DNA of 64,000 nucleotides from Asticcacaulis sp. AC402 (GCF_000495835.1 NZ_AWGC01000006.1:186001-250000), one strand, 5' to 3'; positions 53,456 to 63,854 are shown, counted from the stretch's first letter. Notes: generated by a model not told the origin, from the sequence alone. Made by a program: numbers and translations.

Positions 53456-56400
53456 CTAAGCGACCTCTTCCGTCACCAAGGCTTCGGCCTGCGACAGATC
53501 GACGCTGACCAACTGCGACACGCCGCGTTCAGCCATGGTAACGCCGAAGAGCCGATCCATGCGCGACATGGTGACCGGATTGTGCGTTATGGCAATGAAG
53601 CGCGTCCGCGTGCGGGTGCGCATCTCGGCCAGCAGGCGGCAATAGCGGTCGACATTGGCGTCGTCGAGCGGGGCATCGACTTCGTCGAGCACGCAAACCG
53701 GCGCCGGATTGGCCAGAAAGACGCCGAAGATCAGGGCGGTGGCGGTCAAGGCCTGTTCGCCGCCCGACATCAGGCTCATGGTGCTGAGGCGCTTACCTGG
53801 CGGGCAGGCGAAGATTTCCAGCCCGGCTTCGAGGGGATCTTCCGATTCGACGAGGCGCAGTTCGGCCGAACCGCCGCCGAACAGGCTGACAAACAGGGTC
53901 TTGAAGTGCGCGTTGATGATTTCAAACGCCGCCAGCAGGCGTTCGCGGCCTTCGGCGTTCAGTTCGTCGATGCCGTCGCGCAACTTGGCGATGGCGGTGA
54001 TCAGGTCGGCCCGTTCGCGGCCCAGGGTGTCCAACCGGCTTTCGTATTCGGCGGCCTCTTCCTCGGCGCGCAGGTTGACGGCGCCAAGGCCGTCGCGTTC
54101 ACGCTCCAGGCCCGACAGTAGTGATTCGGCACCTGAAGCATCGGCCGGGGTGGCGATGGCTTCTTCCTTGAGTTTACGACCAAGGTCGTCGGGCGTGCCG
54201 CCGGTCTGATCGAGAATCACCGCCTCGAGGTCGGCAGCCTTGCCCTGGATGCCTTCGAGGCGAGCCTGAGCGCCGGCGCGTTCTTCGCGGGCGGAGGAGG
54301 CTTCCTGCTCGAGGGTGCGCAGGTTGATGTCGGCGTCGCGGCGGGCAGTTTCGCCGGCATTGAGGGCGTCGCGGGCAGCGGAAAGACGCTTCTGGGCCAT
54401 GTCGAGTTGATCGACCAGGGCGATGCGGCGTGATTCGAACTGCTGCGGCGCCGCCTGGGCCTTTTCGAGATTAGCGCGCGTGGCTTCCTGGTCCTTTTCC
54501 AGCTTTATCAGGCGTGTGCCCGAATCCTGAGTCCGGCGGGTCCAGTCACCCAGTTCGCGGGTCAGGGTGCGTTCGCGGCTTTCGCGGGCGGCGCGGTTGC
54601 TCATCTCCTGGTCAAGTTCGGCGCGGGCGCGCATCACCGACTGGCGCTTGCCTTCGGCGATCTGGCGGGCGGCGTCCAATGTGGATTTCATCCGGCCTGT
54701 GTCGAGGGCCTCCGATTGCGAGGCGACAGCGAGCCGGTAGAGGTTCTCCATCTCGCCATGGTCGCCGGACAGGCGGGCCAGCGATGCCTCCAGACCTTCG
54801 AGACGGGCATCGTAATGGGTTTGGGCGCGCAGGCGCTCTTCCAGCGCCATCTGTTTGGAGCGGACGAGCCGTTCCAGGTCGGGCAGGCGGTTACGCGCCT
54901 GGCGCAGGATGTCCTCGTGTTTACGCTGGGCCTCGGCGGCCGTCGTCTGTGTGGCTTGGGCCTCGGCGAAGCGCGGCTTGAGCATGGCGATCTCGGCTTC
55001 GAGCTCATCGAGACGGCTGCGTTGGGCCAGGCGTACGGCGGCGGGCTTGGGGGCCTTGGCGCGGACGATCAGCCCGTCCCAGCGCCACAGGTCGCCCTCT
55101 TTCGACACCAGGCGGGCGCCGACGGGAAGCTGGCCGTGCAGGCGTTCAGCATCGGCCGCCGTGATGACCCCGACGGTCGACAGGCGCAGAGCCAGGGCTG
55201 CGGGGGCGCGGACGTGGTCGCGCAGGGGCGCCACGCCAAGCGACTTCAGGTCTATGTGGGCGGCGCGGCTTTCGAAATCCTCGCTCCAGAAGGCGAGGGC
55301 GTCTCCGCTCTTCTTAGACAGGGTGAGATTGAGGTCGTCGCCAAGCGCCGCAGCCAGGGCCAGTTCGTAACCCTTGTCGGGACGTACCTCGTCGAGCACG
55401 GGCTTATTGGCCTTTTGCCCCCCCTGCAGTATCTGCGACAGGCCGCGGGCTTCGGAAGTCATCCGGCCCAGTTGGTCTTCCAGTTCGCGCAAGGTTTTGC
55501 GTGCCTGGGCCTCGGCATTGACCAGGCCGACCCGGCCGGCTTCCAGCTCTTCGGCGTTTTTGCGGGCGGCATCGAGCTCGGTCTGGCCCTGGGCGGCCTC
55601 GGCCTTCAATCGGTCGACGGCGGTGTAGTCGAAGGTGCCGAGCGCATTGCGTTCGTTGTGTGCGGTCTGGAGCTGGGCGGCGATGCGGTCGAAGCGGGCC
55701 TTGGCTTCGGTCAGGCGGGCCGATTCCAGCCGCTGCCGCTCGACCTGAGCGGCCTGCTCGGCGGCCACGGCTTCGATGGCGGCGTCGCCCTGGCGGCGTT
55801 CGGCTTCGGCGGCATCGACAGCGGCGCGCAGCTCCGGTTCGCGCGACGGCGCCTCGGCGATCTCGGCCTGGACGCGGGCGAGGGAGGATTGCAGGCGTTC
55901 CAACTGGATCGAACCGTCTGACGACAGGTCCAGTTCGCGCTGGAAGTCACTTCGCAACCGGCCCAGTTCGTTTTTGAGCCGTTCGATTTCGGCGGCGGCT
56001 TGTTTTTCTTCGAGGTCGAGCCGTTCCTTCTCGACCGTCAGACGGTGATTGACCGTGGCGGCGATGGCCTCTTCTTCGCGCAGCGGCGCGATGGCCTCGT
56101 TGGCGTCCAGCGCCGTGGTTTGGGCGATGGTGGCCGCGCGGCCGGAGTCCTCGACCCGCTGGGACTGGGTCTGCATGTCGCTGACTGCGCCTTCCAGAAG
56201 GCTTCGGACCTCCAGCCATTTAGCATGCAGGATGGCCTTTTGCAGGGCGCGGATCTCGGCCGAAATCTTTTTGTACTTTTCGGCCTGACGGGCTTCGCGC
56301 TTCAAGCGCGACAAAGCGCTATCCAGTTCCCGGGCAATGTCGTCCAGGCGCGACAGATTGGATTCGGCGGCCGTTAGTCGTAGTTCGGCCTCGTGGCGGC

Positions 56401-56926
56401 GACTGTGCAGTCCGGAGACCCCGCCGGCCTCTTCCAGGACGCGGCGACGGTTCTGCGGTTTGGCTGCGATCAGTTCCGAAATCTGGCCCTGCCGGACGAG
56501 GGCAGGCGAGTTGGCGCCGGTCGAAGCATCGGCAAACAAAAGCTGGACGTCGCGGGCGCGGACCTCCTTGCCGTTGATTCGGTAGGACGAACCGGCGCCA
56601 CGGTCGATGCGGCGGGCGACCTCCAGGATGGGCTGATCGGTGAAGGGCTGCGGCGCCAGGCGGTCGGAATTGTCGATGGTCAGGGTGACTTCGGCCCAGT
56701 TGCGCGACGTCCGCTTGTCCGAACCGGCAAAGATTACGTCGTCCATGCCGGCGCCGCGCATCGCCTTGGCCGAGGTCGCGCCCATCACCCATCTCAGGGC
56801 TTCCAACAGGTTGGACTTGCCGCAGCCGTTGGGGCCGACAATGCCCGTCAAGCCGGGGTCGATGCGAAACTCGGTTGCATCGACGAAGGACTTGAACCCG
56901 GAAAGCTTAATCTTTTGAAACTGCAA
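53456..56926 (-). CDS. smc: Chromosome segregation protein SMC
   Basis: A 1156-residue condensin-type ATPase. Walker A is GPNGCGKSNLLEALRW (about 32-47). Two long coiled coils flank a hinge near 505-650 (PVLDEVRPDKGYELALAAAL). The C-terminal head carries the ABC signature LMSGGEQALTA and Walker B PVCVLDEVDAPLDDANV. It organises and segregates the chromosome with ScpA and ScpB. Several long plus-strand frames overlapping this gene (for example 54716-55921 and 56393-58051) are shadows of its codon bias. The upstream dsbA-dsbA-dciA genes lie on the same strand, a grouping common in this bacterial order. Confidence 0.96.
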   Translation of the reverse strand: MQFQKIKLSGFKSFVDATEFRIDPGLTGIVGPNGCGKSNLLEALRWVMGATSAKAMRGAGMDDVIFAGSDKRTSRNWAEVTLTIDNSDRLAPQPFTDQPILEVARRIDRGAGSSYRINGKEVRARDVQLLFADASTGANSPALVRQGQISELIAAKPQNRRRVLEEAGGVSGLHSRRHEAELRLTAAESNLSRLDDIARELDSALSRLKREARQAEKYKKISAEIRALQKAILHAKWLEVRSLLEGAVSDMQTQSQRVEDSGRAATIAQTTALDANEAIAPLREEEAIAATVNHRLTVEKERLDLEEKQAAAEIERLKNELGRLRSDFQRELDLSSDGSIQLERLQSSLARVQAEIAEAPSREPELRAAVDAAEAERRQGDAAIEAVAAEQAAQVERQRLESARLTEAKARFDRIAAQLQTAHNERNALGTFDYTAVDRLKAEAAQGQTELDAARKNAEELEAGRVGLVNAEAQARKTLRELEDQLGRMTSEARGLSQILQGGQKANKPVLDEVRPDKGYELALAAALGDDLNLTLSKKSGDALAFWSEDFESRAAHIDLKSLGVAPLRDHVRAPAALALRLSTVGVITAADAERLHGQLPVGARLVSKEGDLWRWDGLIVRAKAPKPAAVRLAQRSRLDELEAEIAMLKPRFAEAQATQTTAAEAQRKHEDILRQARNRLPDLERLVRSKQMALEERLRAQTHYDARLEGLEASLARLSGDHGEMENLYRLAVASQSEALDTGRMKSTLDAARQIAEGKRQSVMRARAELDQEMSNRAARESRERTLTRELGDWTRRTQDSGTRLIKLEKDQEATRANLEKAQAAPQQFESRRIALVDQLDMAQKRLSAARDALNAGETARRDADINLRTLEQEASSAREERAGAQARLEGIQGKAADLEAVILDQTGGTPDDLGRKLKEEAIATPADASGAESLLSGLERERDGLGAVNLRAEEEAAEYESRLDTLGRERADLITAIAKLRDGIDELNAEGRERLLAAFEIINAHFKTLFVSLFGGGSAELRLVESEDPLEAGLEIFACPPGKRLSTMSLMSGGEQALTATALIFGVFLANPAPVCVLDEVDAPLDDANVDRYCRLLAEMRTRTRTRFIAITHNPVTMSRMDRLFGVTMAERGVSQLVSVDLSQAEALVTEEVA

Positions 56927-57022
56927 GGACGGGGCCCAAAAAAAGCGGAAATGGTACCCCCAAGGCGGGAAGTTTACCGATTCTTTACGGCTATACTAGG
57001 CTGGGCCCCGCAGAAAGCAAAC

Positions 57023-57700
57023 CTACTTCGCTGCAGCAATGGCAGCGTCGAGATCGTGCATCTCGTGACCATCGATACGCCGGCCGTTGACGAAGAAGGT
57101 CGGAGTCGATGCGACGCCATCAGCTTCCGTGTGGGCATTCATATTGGCGAAAAAGGCCGAAAACCCCTTTTCGTCGGCGATGCACGCCTGCATGTCAGCC
57201 TGGGTCATGCCTGTTTTGGCCGTGACCTCGGCCATGACATGGCTGAGCAGATTGGTTTTGAAGTAGGTCGACTGTCCGGAAAAAAAGCTGTCCAGTACGG
57301 CGAAATAGGGTGCCGAACTGGTGGGATCCGGACTACGGGCGACAGCGCATCGACCGATCATGAAGGCTGTCATGGCGTATTCCTGCGGGCTGGTCAGCAC
57401 TTCGCGGAAGATGTAGCGGACCTTGCCAGTCTTGACATACTTGGTTTCGAATTCCGGCCACACTTCCTCGTTCCAGTGGGCGCAGTGCGGGCAAGACGCG
57501 GAGGCATATTCGACAAGGGTAATCGGTGCCTTGGGGTCGCCCAGCGACATGTCGGGCAGAAGGTTCGGCTTGGCGGCAGGAATGACATGTGCCTGGACCG
57601 GTTTCGGCCTGGCCGGCGTCGCAGCTGCTGCGGGCAAAGCCAGGGCGGCTATGCCCAGCATGACGGCCGCCAACGCGTGTTTCAGATACAGGCCTGCCAT
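57023..57700 (-). CDS. DsbA-family thioredoxin-fold protein (soluble)
   Basis: A 225-residue periplasmic thiol oxidoreductase-like protein. The signal peptide (LKHALAAVMLGIAALALPAAA) is followed by a DsbA/DsbG-like domain with active site CPHC in ASASCPHCAHWNEEVWPEF (near 76-79), a helical insertion and the cis-Pro region STPTFFVNGRRID. ATG 57700 is used; GTG 57703 is in frame. It lies six bases after the upstream paralogue, so the two are one operon. Confidence 0.88.
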   Translation of the reverse strand: MAGLYLKHALAAVMLGIAALALPAAAATPARPKPVQAHVIPAAKPNLLPDMSLGDPKAPITLVEYASASCPHCAHWNEEVWPEFETKYVKTGKVRYIFREVLTSPQEYAMTAFMIGRCAVARSPDPTSSAPYFAVLDSFFSGQSTYFKTNLLSHVMAEVTAKTGMTQADMQACIADEKGFSAFFANMNAHTEADGVASTPTFFVNGRRIDGHEMHDLDAAIAAAK

Positions 57701-57706
57701 CACCGT

Positions 57707-58339
57707 TTACTTCACGCCCAAATCAGCAAAAGCCTTTTCGAAATCGGCGACGGTCTTGCCTTCGAACTTCTTGCCGTTGATGAAGAAAGTGGGCGTCGAC
57801 TCGATGTTGCTTTCCTTCATGTATTTGTCGATGTTGTTGCGCAGGCGCTCCTGACCTTTCTGATCGGTGATACAGGCATTGAACTGCGCTTCCGAAAGAC
57901 CGACCTGTTTTGCAATGTTCAGCAGGACGGGTTTGGCATTAGCGGCGGTGCCATCGGCAAACATTTCCTTCTGAGACCGCATGACCGCGTCGATGACCTC
58001 GAAATACTTGTCCTTGCCGGCGCAACGGGCCAACAGCGTTCCGGCGGCTGAGACGTCGTTCGGCGGGGTCAGAAATTCGCGATAGACGTATTTGATCTTG
58101 CCGGTCTTGATGTACTTCTCTTCAAGCTGGGGCAAAACCTTTTCGTTGAAATCAGCGCAGTGGACGCAGGTCACAGAGGCATATTCGATCAAAGTTACCT
58201 TGGCATTATCGCCGCCCTTGCTCATGTCGTCGGCCGTAACCGCGTCGGGCGTCTTGCTGCAACCGGCGATGGCCAGAGCCGTGCCGGCGAGAAGGGCAAT
58301 CGCCGTCAGGCGGCGGCTGGGGGTGAAATACATGTGCAT
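57707..58339 (-). CDS. DsbA-family thioredoxin-fold lipoprotein
   Basis: A 210-residue paralogue of the next gene, but with a lipoprotein signal (LTAIALLAGTALAIAGCSKT, lipobox Cys 27). The active site is CVHC in YASVTCVHCADFNEKVLPQL, with CxxC dipeptide Val-His rather than Pro-His, and the cis-Pro loop is ESTPTFFINGKKFEG. The pair may act as oxidase and isomerase, or on different substrates; sequence does not decide. Two in-frame ATGs (58339, 58333) are close together. Confidence 0.87.
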   Translation of the reverse strand: MHMYFTPSRRLTAIALLAGTALAIAGCSKTPDAVTADDMSKGGDNAKVTLIEYASVTCVHCADFNEKVLPQLEEKYIKTGKIKYVYREFLTPPNDVSAAGTLLARCAGKDKYFEVIDAVMRSQKEMFADGTAANAKPVLLNIAKQVGLSEAQFNACITDQKGQERLRNNIDKYMKESNIESTPTFFINGKKFEGKTVADFEKAFADLGVK

Positions 58340-58460
58340 AAGGAAGCCCCGTTTTGAGAATGCGGACCGGCCGCGACTTTATGTTGTGAGAACAGTGCGC
58401 CGCTCCCTTTGTCAACAGCATTTTAAAGCGACGGATTACGCTCAATTTATGGCACGCCCG

Positions 58461-59045
58461 TCAGGACCGCGTCAGCTTTTGCTTGCGCAGCACCGAGCGG
58501 CCCAACTTTAGCAGCGCCGTCCTGACTTTTTCGTCGCTGACGTCGCCCAGTTCCTGCTGCAGGGCGAGGTCTTCAGCGGCCGTCAGGGGTTGGGGTTTCG
58601 GCGGCGGAGGCGTACGTGGTTTGGTCGCCAGCGGTCCTTGAATAATGCGCAGGCGCTCGACCGACTTCCCGCCGAGGAACAGGTTGATGCGGTCGATCAG
58701 GGCACCCGACTGATGCTGGATCAAGGGGGCATAGGCGCCCTGGACGCGGATTTCGAGCGCGCCGCCATGGGGGCTTCCGGGGGGGCTTCCAGCAGCGCTT
58801 CCAGGGCGCCCCTTGATGACGCGGACCGGTTCGCACAGCCGGGCCAGCTTATCGCCAACGATTTCCTGCCACCGCCGTTGCAGCTTGTGGGCCGGGTCAT
58901 CCAGGCCCTTGAAGCGCGCTTCAAGGCTTTTCAGGATGGGCTGAACCTGCTTCTGTACCGGCGGTGGCGCCTTGGGCGCACGCCGGGTACGGTTGGTGCG
59001 CAGGATTCGCAGGGAGTCTTCGATCGACGGCAGAGAGCGTTTCAT
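58461..59045 (-). CDS. dciA: DUF721 family protein, DciA-like helicase loader
   Basis: A 194-residue protein with a DUF721 domain at about 25-125 (QPILKSLEARFKGLDDPAHK, WQEIVGDKLARLCEPVRV, ALEIRVQGAYAPLIQHQSG). DciA is the ancestral loader of the replicative helicase DnaB. A Pro/Gly linker (GSAAGSPPGSPHGG) interrupts the domain and a Pro-rich segment precedes a basic C-terminus. The start at 59045 is three bases from the divergent mutY start at 59048, so the two promoters must overlap each other's coding region. Confidence 0.8.
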   Translation of the reverse strand: MKRSLPSIEDSLRILRTNRTRRAPKAPPPVQKQVQPILKSLEARFKGLDDPAHKLQRRWQEIVGDKLARLCEPVRVIKGRPGSAAGSPPGSPHGGALEIRVQGAYAPLIQHQSGALIDRINLFLGGKSVERLRIIQGPLATKPRTPPPPKPQPLTAAEDLALQQELGDVSDEKVRTALLKLGRSVLRKQKLTRS

Positions 59046-59047
59046 AG

Positions 59048-60127
59048 ATGGCAATTATAGAGAAGGATGCGGCCCTTGTCTCGCGTTTACGGGCCGAGCT
59101 CCTGGCCTGGTACGACAACCATGGCCGCGACCTGCCGTGGCGACACGGTGGGCGGGATCCGTACCGGGTGTGGCTGTCAGAGGTAATGTTACAGCAGACC
59201 ACCACCGCCCATGCTGCGCCCTATTATGCCCGGTTCCTGGAGCTGTGGCCGACGGTCGCGGATTTGGCGGCGGCGGCGGACGGCGAGGTCATGGCACAAT
59301 GGGCCGGGCTTGGTTACTATGCCCGGGCGCGGCGGCTACTCGAATGTGCGCGCACGGTCGAGCGTGACCACGCCGGGCGATTCCCGGACAGCGAGGCGGA
59401 ATTGCTCAAACTGCCAGGATTCGGGCCCTATACGGCCGCGGCTGTGGCAGCGATCGCTTTCGACCGGCCGGCCAATGTCGTCGACGGCAATATCGAGCGG
59501 ATCATGGCCCGGCTTTACGCCATCCCAACACCCCTGCCTGCGGGCCGCACTTTCGTTCGTGAAGCCGCAGTAAGATGGGTAAGGGATGAGCGAGCCGGCG
59601 ACTGGCCCCAGGCGCTGATGGACCTGGCGAACCAGATTTGCCGCCCGAAATCACCTCTGTGCCTGTTGTGTCCCCTGAATGCGGCCTGCGACGCTTTTCG
59701 TGACGGCAAGGCGGAAAGCTATCCGGTAAAGGCCGCCAAGGTCACCAAGCCGCGCCGCTACGGTGTTGTGTTCGTCGTTACCGATGGTGTCTCGGTGATT
59801 GTCGAGCGGCGTGAAGCTAAGGGCCTGCTGGGCGGTATGCTGGGACTGCCGCATACGCAATGGCGCGCAGAGCCGTGGCAGATCGACGATGTAAAACCGA
59901 TGTTTGACTTAGGCTATTCCGATGCCGGGCGCTATGAACATGTGTTTACGCATTTTGCATTGACCCAGCAGGTCTGGATCGCGCGGGTCGGGAGCAGCGC
60001 TTTTGCCGACTTCTTGCGTCACCACAATGGTTGGCAGGCCTTGCCGTTAGAGCACGTGAAGGCCCTGCCGACGGTGTTTACCAAAGCGCTGAAGTCCTTA
60101 CTAAGTCTTGATCATACCCCTGCCTAA
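59048..60127 (+). CDS. mutY: A/G-specific adenine glycosylase
   Basis: A 359-residue base-excision enzyme that removes adenine opposite 8-oxoguanine. Catalytic Glu45 is in WLSEVMLQQTT, catalytic Asp near 145 in NVVDGNIERIMARL with the preceding HhH LPGFGPYTAAAV. The iron-sulfur cluster loop has C-x6-C-x2-C-x5-C (CRPKSPLCLLCPLNAAC). The C-terminal NUDIX-like domain (about 235-350) recognises 8-oxoG. Length is normal. Confidence 0.96.
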   Translation: MAIIEKDAALVSRLRAELLAWYDNHGRDLPWRHGGRDPYRVWLSEVMLQQTTTAHAAPYYARFLELWPTVADLAAAADGEVMAQWAGLGYYARARRLLECARTVERDHAGRFPDSEAELLKLPGFGPYTAAAVAAIAFDRPANVVDGNIERIMARLYAIPTPLPAGRTFVREAAVRWVRDERAGDWPQALMDLANQICRPKSPLCLLCPLNAACDAFRDGKAESYPVKAAKVTKPRRYGVVFVVTDGVSVIVERREAKGLLGGMLGLPHTQWRAEPWQIDDVKPMFDLGYSDAGRYEHVFTHFALTQQVWIARVGSSAFADFLRHHNGWQALPLEHVKALPTVFTKALKSLLSLDHTPA

Positions 60128-60187
60128 GTCGCATCGGTTTAAGGGCCTGAGATCGCTATTTTCGATGTAGTATTCAGGAGATGGATT

Positions 60188-60601
60188 ATGAAGCGCGTGT
60201 GGATGGCGACGGCGGCAATTGCCGCAGCGGGTCTGGCCGGTTCCGCGGTTGCGACCGAGCCGGCATACTTTGGTGATATCCGCATCCTCCATCAGCCGGC
60301 ACCCAGCGGCTATCAGCCGGAAGGTACGACCTTTGACCTGGAAGACGATGGCAAGTCTTTCGATATTGCCTGTACGATCGCGGCAAATGGAAGACTTTCG
60401 GCCTGCGAAGCCGGCGAGAACGAACTCTATGATGAGAAATTCATCGACATCGCATTGGCCAATGTCAGCCAATGGATTGTGGCGCCGCAAACCGTCGGGG
60501 GTCAGTCGACGGCCGGCCGTCCGCTCATCGTCACTGTCCGGTTCAATCGCAGTGACGGCAACGAGACAGCAGATGTGGTCGCCGTCGCCAGCACAAGATA
60601 A
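60188..60601 (+). CDS. Secreted TonB_C-like small protein, copy 1
   Basis: A 137-residue protein with a signal peptide (MATAAIAAAGLAGSAVATEP). The mature domain looks like a TonB C-terminal fold: DIACTIAANGRLSACEAGEN, then FIDIALANVSQWIVAPQ and RPLIVTVRFNR. CAGGAG at 60176-60181 precedes the ATG. It is paralogous to the next gene (shared YQP, DGKSF and SKW/SQW blocks). Function unknown; it lacks the membrane anchor and Pro-rich arm of energy-transducing TonB. Confidence 0.72.
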   Translation: MKRVWMATAAIAAAGLAGSAVATEPAYFGDIRILHQPAPSGYQPEGTTFDLEDDGKSFDIACTIAANGRLSACEAGENELYDEKFIDIALANVSQWIVAPQTVGGQSTAGRPLIVTVRFNRSDGNETADVVAVASTR

Positions 60602-60640
60602 TTGACAGGTACGTCAATTATAATTTGACGCATTAGTCAA
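60602..60640 (+). promoter_or_regulatory. Tandem TTGAC-N6-GTCAA palindromes
   Basis: Two identical-format inverted repeats: TTGAC (60602-60606) with GTCAA (60613-60617), and TTGAC (60625-60629) with GTCAA (60636-60640). Their centres are 23 bp apart, close to two helical turns, and a TATAAT hexamer (60619-60624) lies between them. The spacing does not fit FNR/FixK (TTGAY-N4-RTCAA). It looks like a double operator for a dimeric repressor or activator of the second TonB_C-like gene. Confidence 0.55.
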
Positions 60641-60690
60641 AAAATGGAAGGTATCCGTCTTGTAACTCAGTGTGACTCGCGAGAGTGGCT

Positions 60691-61116
60691 ATGATGCAAT
60701 TGAAATTCAAAGCACTTTTTTCAGCAAGTGTTGGCGCCCTGTCCGCCTTGGCCTTGACCTGTCCGGCCATAGTTATGGCGCAAAGCCTGGTCGGGATCGA
60801 CGATTTGGAGATCATCTACCAGCCTGAACCAGCGCACTATCAGCCGTCCGGCGATGATCTCGACTTGGCAGACCAGGGCAAATCGTTCGAGGTCACGTGC
60901 GTCATTTCCCCCTCCGGCCGTTTGAGCGATTGCGCGGCGGAGGACAACGACATGGTCGACCAGAATTTCGTCCGCGTTGCCGTGAAAAGCGTCAGCAAAT
61001 GGGTGGTGGGTACGCAAACGCGCCGAGGTGAGAGTGCAGTCGGGCGTCTGTTGACGGTCACCTGCTGGTTCAGGCTGGAAGGATCTGAGGGCCGGACATC
61101 GGTAGCTGCGCGCTGA
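60691..61116 (+). CDS. Secreted TonB_C-like small protein, copy 2
   Basis: A 141-residue paralogue of the preceding gene, with a signal peptide (LKFKALFSASVGALSALALT, cleaved near VMAQ) and the same domain: EVTCVISPSGRLSDCAAEDN, FVRVAVKSVSKWVVGTQ, GRLLTVTCWFRLEG. The start lies at ATG 60691 or 60694, after GAGAG. The tandem palindromes at 60602-60640 lie in its upstream region. Between copy 2 and the RDD gene, 61117-61577 holds no credible gene apart from the micro-ORF noted below. Confidence 0.7.
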   Translation: MMQLKFKALFSASVGALSALALTCPAIVMAQSLVGIDDLEIIYQPEPAHYQPSGDDLDLADQGKSFEVTCVISPSGRLSDCAAEDNDMVDQNFVRVAVKSVSKWVVGTQTRRGESAVGRLLTVTCWFRLEGSEGRTSVAAR

Positions 61117-61455
61117 GTAGCATCCTGGGAATCGACAGTTGCTCATCAACCTGCTGTTCTCACTGGCCTTGCCGTTTTGGTTATCGCTCCGGTCGCAGTT
61201 GCGATCGCATCCCCGGGGTATCGTTATTTCGATCGACGACTTCGATCTCAGTGACCGCCCATTGACTAGCGGAGAGTCGCGCGAGCCCGCATCCGCAAGG
61301 TCATTGACGTCTTCGGCGCAAGGGTTGCGCCATGTGTTTACCGGACGCAATGTTCGAGGCGAAACGAAGACGCAAGTGCTCAAGGCTTGGTGCGGCAGGC
61401 GACCGTTGCCGGTGGCCGCTGCGACTAAGCACGCTAACCGGTGAGGAGGGCGCTC

Positions 61456-61513
61456 ATGAAAAAGGCCAAACTGAACGCGCTGGTTCGTTAAGCCAATTCT
61501 ACGCAGCTTAACG
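61456..61513 (+). other. 11-codon ORF with strong ribosome binding site and inverted repeat
   Basis: ATG 61456 follows GAGGAGGG (61443-61450) and encodes MKKAKLNALVR before TAA (61489-61491). The stop lies within CGTTAAGC (61486-61493), which pairs perfectly with GCTTAACG (61506-61513). It could be a leader peptide for the downstream RDD gene or the relic of a decayed gene or repeat. The rest of 61117-61577 (461 bp) shows no convincing coding region. Confidence 0.35.
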
Positions 61514-61577
61514 CCCGGCAGGCGGCCAACTTGCCAAGCGTTCAAAGTAAGGTACATTGCGCTCTGGCTTGGGGGCG

Positions 61578-62555
61578 ATGATGATGACAGACAAACCAAA
61601 AACGTTTGCCGGATTTTGGCCGCGCGTCGGCGCGTGGTTCATTGATTCAGTTCTGCTCGGCGTCCTGGGCTACGTCATAGGCTGGGCGGCGATGGACTAT
61701 GTCTCGCCATTGGGAGCGGACGGCCGATACATCGGACTGGTCATCGGCATCCTCTATCACGGCATTTTAGGCAGCGGCTTTGGTGGCGGCCAGACCGTTG
61801 GCAAGCGGCTGTTGGGCATCAAGGTTGTGGGGCTGAACGGCAAGCCGCTCAATCTGTTCGTTGCCTTCTGGCGCGCCCTCTTCCTGGTGGGGCCAGCCAT
61901 GCTCAATGGCTGGAATTTTGATTTAACCGACCCGGTCGTGGTGCAAGTGCTGAGTGTCGTTGCCATCACGGCGGTCCTCGGTATCGGTCTGGCGCAGGTC
62001 TACCTGATCTTGTTCGGATGGCCGGCGCGGCGTCTCGTCCACGATCTCTTGTCCGGCTCAGTCGTCGTCTACGTCGAAACCCGCGAGGTCCCAGCGCCGA
62101 AAGGAGCTGTCCATGCCGGTGTTGCTTCTTTGCTGGTGCTGGCGTCGCTCGGCCTGGCGATCGCAGGGCCGTCGATGCTAAAGACGTGGTGGCCACAGGC
62201 CGAAGGGATGTTCGCCCCTGAACAGCGCGTTGCCGACGCGGTTGACAAGTTGCCCGAGGTCGGCGCGGTTTCCGTCGAAAAGAGTGAATTCACCCTTTAT
62301 TCCGATGGCAAGCAGACGACGACCCATACCCTCATCGTCACTGCCAGGACCGGCAAATGGCCGGTCGACACCGATCCCCTGCTGGCAAAGATCGGGGCGG
62401 AGACGGTCAAGGTCTACAGGTTTGCGCCCGGCCAGAGGCTGACGGTCAAGATCGTCAATGGCTTTGATATCGGCATTGCCAGTTATACCAATGCGAGGAG
62501 CGTGCCATATGCGACGGATTGCGTCACGGCGGACGTGAAATGCCTGCAGAAATGA
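61578..62555 (+). CDS. RDD family membrane protein
   Basis: A 325-residue protein. The RDD domain (about 10-175) begins FWPRVGAWFIDSVLLGVLGY with the Arg and Asp that name the family, followed by GGGQTVGKRLLGIKVVGLNGK and a third helix, then VHDLLSGSVVV. A fourth helix near 190 precedes a non-membrane C-terminal domain of about 110 residues with two cysteines (TDCVTADVKCLQK), probably periplasmic. Three consecutive ATGs (61578, 61581, 61584) follow TTGGGGGCG; the exact start is unclear. Substrate or role unknown. Confidence 0.83.
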   Translation: MMMTDKPKTFAGFWPRVGAWFIDSVLLGVLGYVIGWAAMDYVSPLGADGRYIGLVIGILYHGILGSGFGGGQTVGKRLLGIKVVGLNGKPLNLFVAFWRALFLVGPAMLNGWNFDLTDPVVVQVLSVVAITAVLGIGLAQVYLILFGWPARRLVHDLLSGSVVVYVETREVPAPKGAVHAGVASLLVLASLGLAIAGPSMLKTWWPQAEGMFAPEQRVADAVDKLPEVGAVSVEKSEFTLYSDGKQTTTHTLIVTARTGKWPVDTDPLLAKIGAETVKVYRFAPGQRLTVKIVNGFDIGIASYTNARSVPYATDCVTADVKCLQK

Positions 62556-62562
62556 TGGCGCG

Positions 62563-63854
<1,292 letters not shown>

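Noticed and set aside
54716-58051. Long plus-strand frames (401 and 552 codons) over smc and dsbA genes
   Set aside because: Antisense shadows of smc and the DsbA-like genes; no ribosome binding site and no domain.
60602-60640. FNR/FixK-type binding sites
   Set aside because: Half-sites TTGA and TCAA are separated by eight bases instead of six, in both copies.
61139-61444. 101-codon plus-strand frame starting with TTG
   Set aside because: No Shine-Dalgarno, composition unlike neighbours, no recognisable domain; the hydrophobic start alone is not enough.
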